NCBI GenBank assembly: GCA_965214415.1
Contig: CBDCBQ010000002.1
Span: 62,001 to 126,000 of the forward strand
From: RH-AL1 sp965214415
GTDB lineage: Bacteria; Pseudomonadota; Alphaproteobacteria; Rhizobiales; Beijerinckiaceae
Reading direction: 5' to 3'
DNA: 64,000 nucleotides
Shown: piece after piece, positions 63,176 to 64,000 of the stretch
Position numbering within the stretch: position 1 is the first letter of the stretch
Layout: every line of letters starts with the position of its first letter
Position numbers and translations under genes: made by a program
Notes under the pieces: generated by a model
Told to the model about the DNA's origin: nothing
The model's input: the letters and a program-made list of their open reading frames with translations, nothing else
The model's database searches: none

Positions 63176-63790
63176 TCAGGTGTGGGCGAAGATGTCGGTC
63201 TCCGGCCAGCCGTCGAGATCGAGCAGCGCGCGAGTCGGCAGGAAGGCGAAGGCGGCGCCGGCATAATGCGCGCGGCCCTCGCGCAGCAGCATCGCGTCGA
63301 GCCTGTCGCGCAACGCGTGCAGATGCAGCACATCGGACGCCGCGTAGGCGAGCTGCGCCTCGCTCAGCGTAGCGGCGCCCCAGTCCGACGATTGCTGCTG
63401 CTTCGACAGGTCGATGGCCAGCAGCTCGCGGACGAGGTCCTTCAGACCGTGGCGGTCGGTATAGGTGCGTGCCAGCTTCGAGGCGATCTTGGTGCAATAG
63501 ATCGACGTCGTCATCACGCCGAACGCCTTGTAGAGCACGGCGACATCGAACCTCGCGTAGTGAAACAGCTTGGTGATGCCGGGATCGGCCAGCAGGCCCT
63601 CGAGCACGGGCGCATGCGCCTGGCGAGCGGCGATCTGCACCACGTCGGCGCTGCCGTCGCCGCGCGAGAGCTGGACGACGCAGAGCCGGTCGCGCCCCGG
63701 CACAAGACCGAGCGTCTCGGTGTCGATCGCGATCGCGTCACCAAAGCCGTGGTCCGGCGGCAGATCGCCGCGATGGAAGCGAAGGGTCAT
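63176..63790 (-). CDS. rnd: Ribonuclease D-like 3'-5' exonuclease
   Basis: 204 aa, DEDDy-type exonuclease only: DAIAIDTETLGLVPGRDRLC (D, E), LFHYARFDVAVLYKAFG (D in motif II), and YAASDVLHLHALRDRLD with the YxxxD motif III. The HRDC domain of E. coli RNase D is absent, as usual in this group of short enzymes. Trims tRNA and other RNA 3' ends. The start codon lies inside a 17-base tandem repeat. Confidence 0.92.
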   Translation of the reverse strand: MTLRFHRGDLPPDHGFGDAIAIDTETLGLVPGRDRLCVVQLSRGDGSADVVQIAARQAHAPVLEGLLADPGITKLFHYARFDVAVLYKAFGVMTTSIYCTKIASKLARTYTDRHGLKDLVRELLAIDLSKQQQSSDWGAATLSEAQLAYAASDVLHLHALRDRLDAMLLREGRAHYAGAAFAFLPTRALLDLDGWPETDIFAHT

Positions 63791-63855
63791 GGCCGAGCGA
63801 GCCTCATGGCTGAGCGAGCCTCATGGCCGACGGAACTTCATGGCCAAGCGGCGGG
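63788..63855. repeat. Four 17-base tandem repeats at the rnd start, forming overlapping micro-ORFs
   Basis: Period of 17 bases: CATGGCCGAGCGAGCCT (63788), CATGGCTGAGCGAGCCT (63805), CATGGCCGACGGAACTT (63822), and a weaker fourth copy from 63839. On the minus strand each repeat contributes an ATG (63841, 63824, 63807) followed six codons later by TGA that overlaps the next ATG by ATGA, the last one being the rnd start at 63790. The encoded peptides are MKFRRP, MRLAQP and MRLARP. Confidence 0.75.
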
Positions 63856-64000
63856 GAGCTGGGAAGGGAGCGCCGGTAGCACCGCGATGCCCGCGCGACA
63901 AGGGACGCGGGCGACCAGGCCACCGTCAAATGACGGAGGAAATCGATAGTGGGTCAGTTTGAAATTTCCGCAGTAGTTTTTGCTATCAGCTCCCATGCAT

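Overview
The window looks like chromosomal DNA of a high-GC alphaproteobacterium, most likely of the order Hyphomicrobiales (Rhizobiales). The evidence is the F1-only ATP synthase operon (atpHAGDC without the Fo genes), the gene order rnd-lptC-lptA-lptB-rpoN, an Irr-type iron-control palindrome in front of bacterioferritin, and two kinds of long intergenic palindrome that I recall from rhizobial genomes. I cannot name the species.

There are two very different halves. Positions 1 to about 36,000 are accessory DNA, rich in insertion sequences, recombinases and broken genes. Left module (0.1-8.7 kb): a tyrosine integrase, a DUF927 helicase-like gene cut in two by an IS66 element, a Rep-like protein with a circovirus-type HLQG motif, an excisionase-like HTH protein and several unknown genes; this looks like a decayed integrative element. 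Middle (9-25 kb): an HNH nuclease gene and a papain-fold (YiiX-like) gene that abut the two sides of an IS3 element, a RecD2 helicase, a DUF6880 gene split by an IS1380 element, a MerR regulator, a large CheB-CheR-PAS protein, a serine recombinase with an HNH gene, and a small metabolic group (SnoaL-like, maiA-like GST, alpha/beta hydrolase). Right accessory module (25-36 kb): an Xer-like recombinase, a DUF262/HNH protein of GmrSD type, two related small proteins with an LDGRHRD signature, a frameshifted Fic gene, a membrane-anchored small protein, an unknown 256-aa protein, a truncated ParA, and a Type IIG-like nuclease-methyltransferase with an in-frame stop. Three paired TCACGTGA palindromes lie only inside this module.

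From the tRNA-Ala(CGC) at 36.0 kb to the end the DNA is mostly conserved housekeeping: hrpB, a decayed mqsRA toxin-antitoxin pair, atpHAGDC with an extra two-helix membrane protein gene between atpD and atpC, DUF952-pyrD, a DUF1007-NicO metal export pair, the pabB-pabA-pabC folate operon, an aldo/keto reductase, a sedolisin peptidase, CsbD and YihY stress/envelope proteins, a cytochrome P450, bacterioferritin and a Bfd with a histidine-rich tail, sigma-54, the Lpt lipopolysaccharide transport genes and RNase D.

How the genes work together: energy conservation (F1), pyrimidine and folate synthesis, iron storage under probable Irr control, and outer-membrane biogenesis make up the core half. 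The accessory half is dominated by DNA mobility and anti-phage or selfish functions, most of which carry visible inactivating lesions (IS insertions, frameshifts, nonsense codons). All calls are from reading the sequence; no database search was run.
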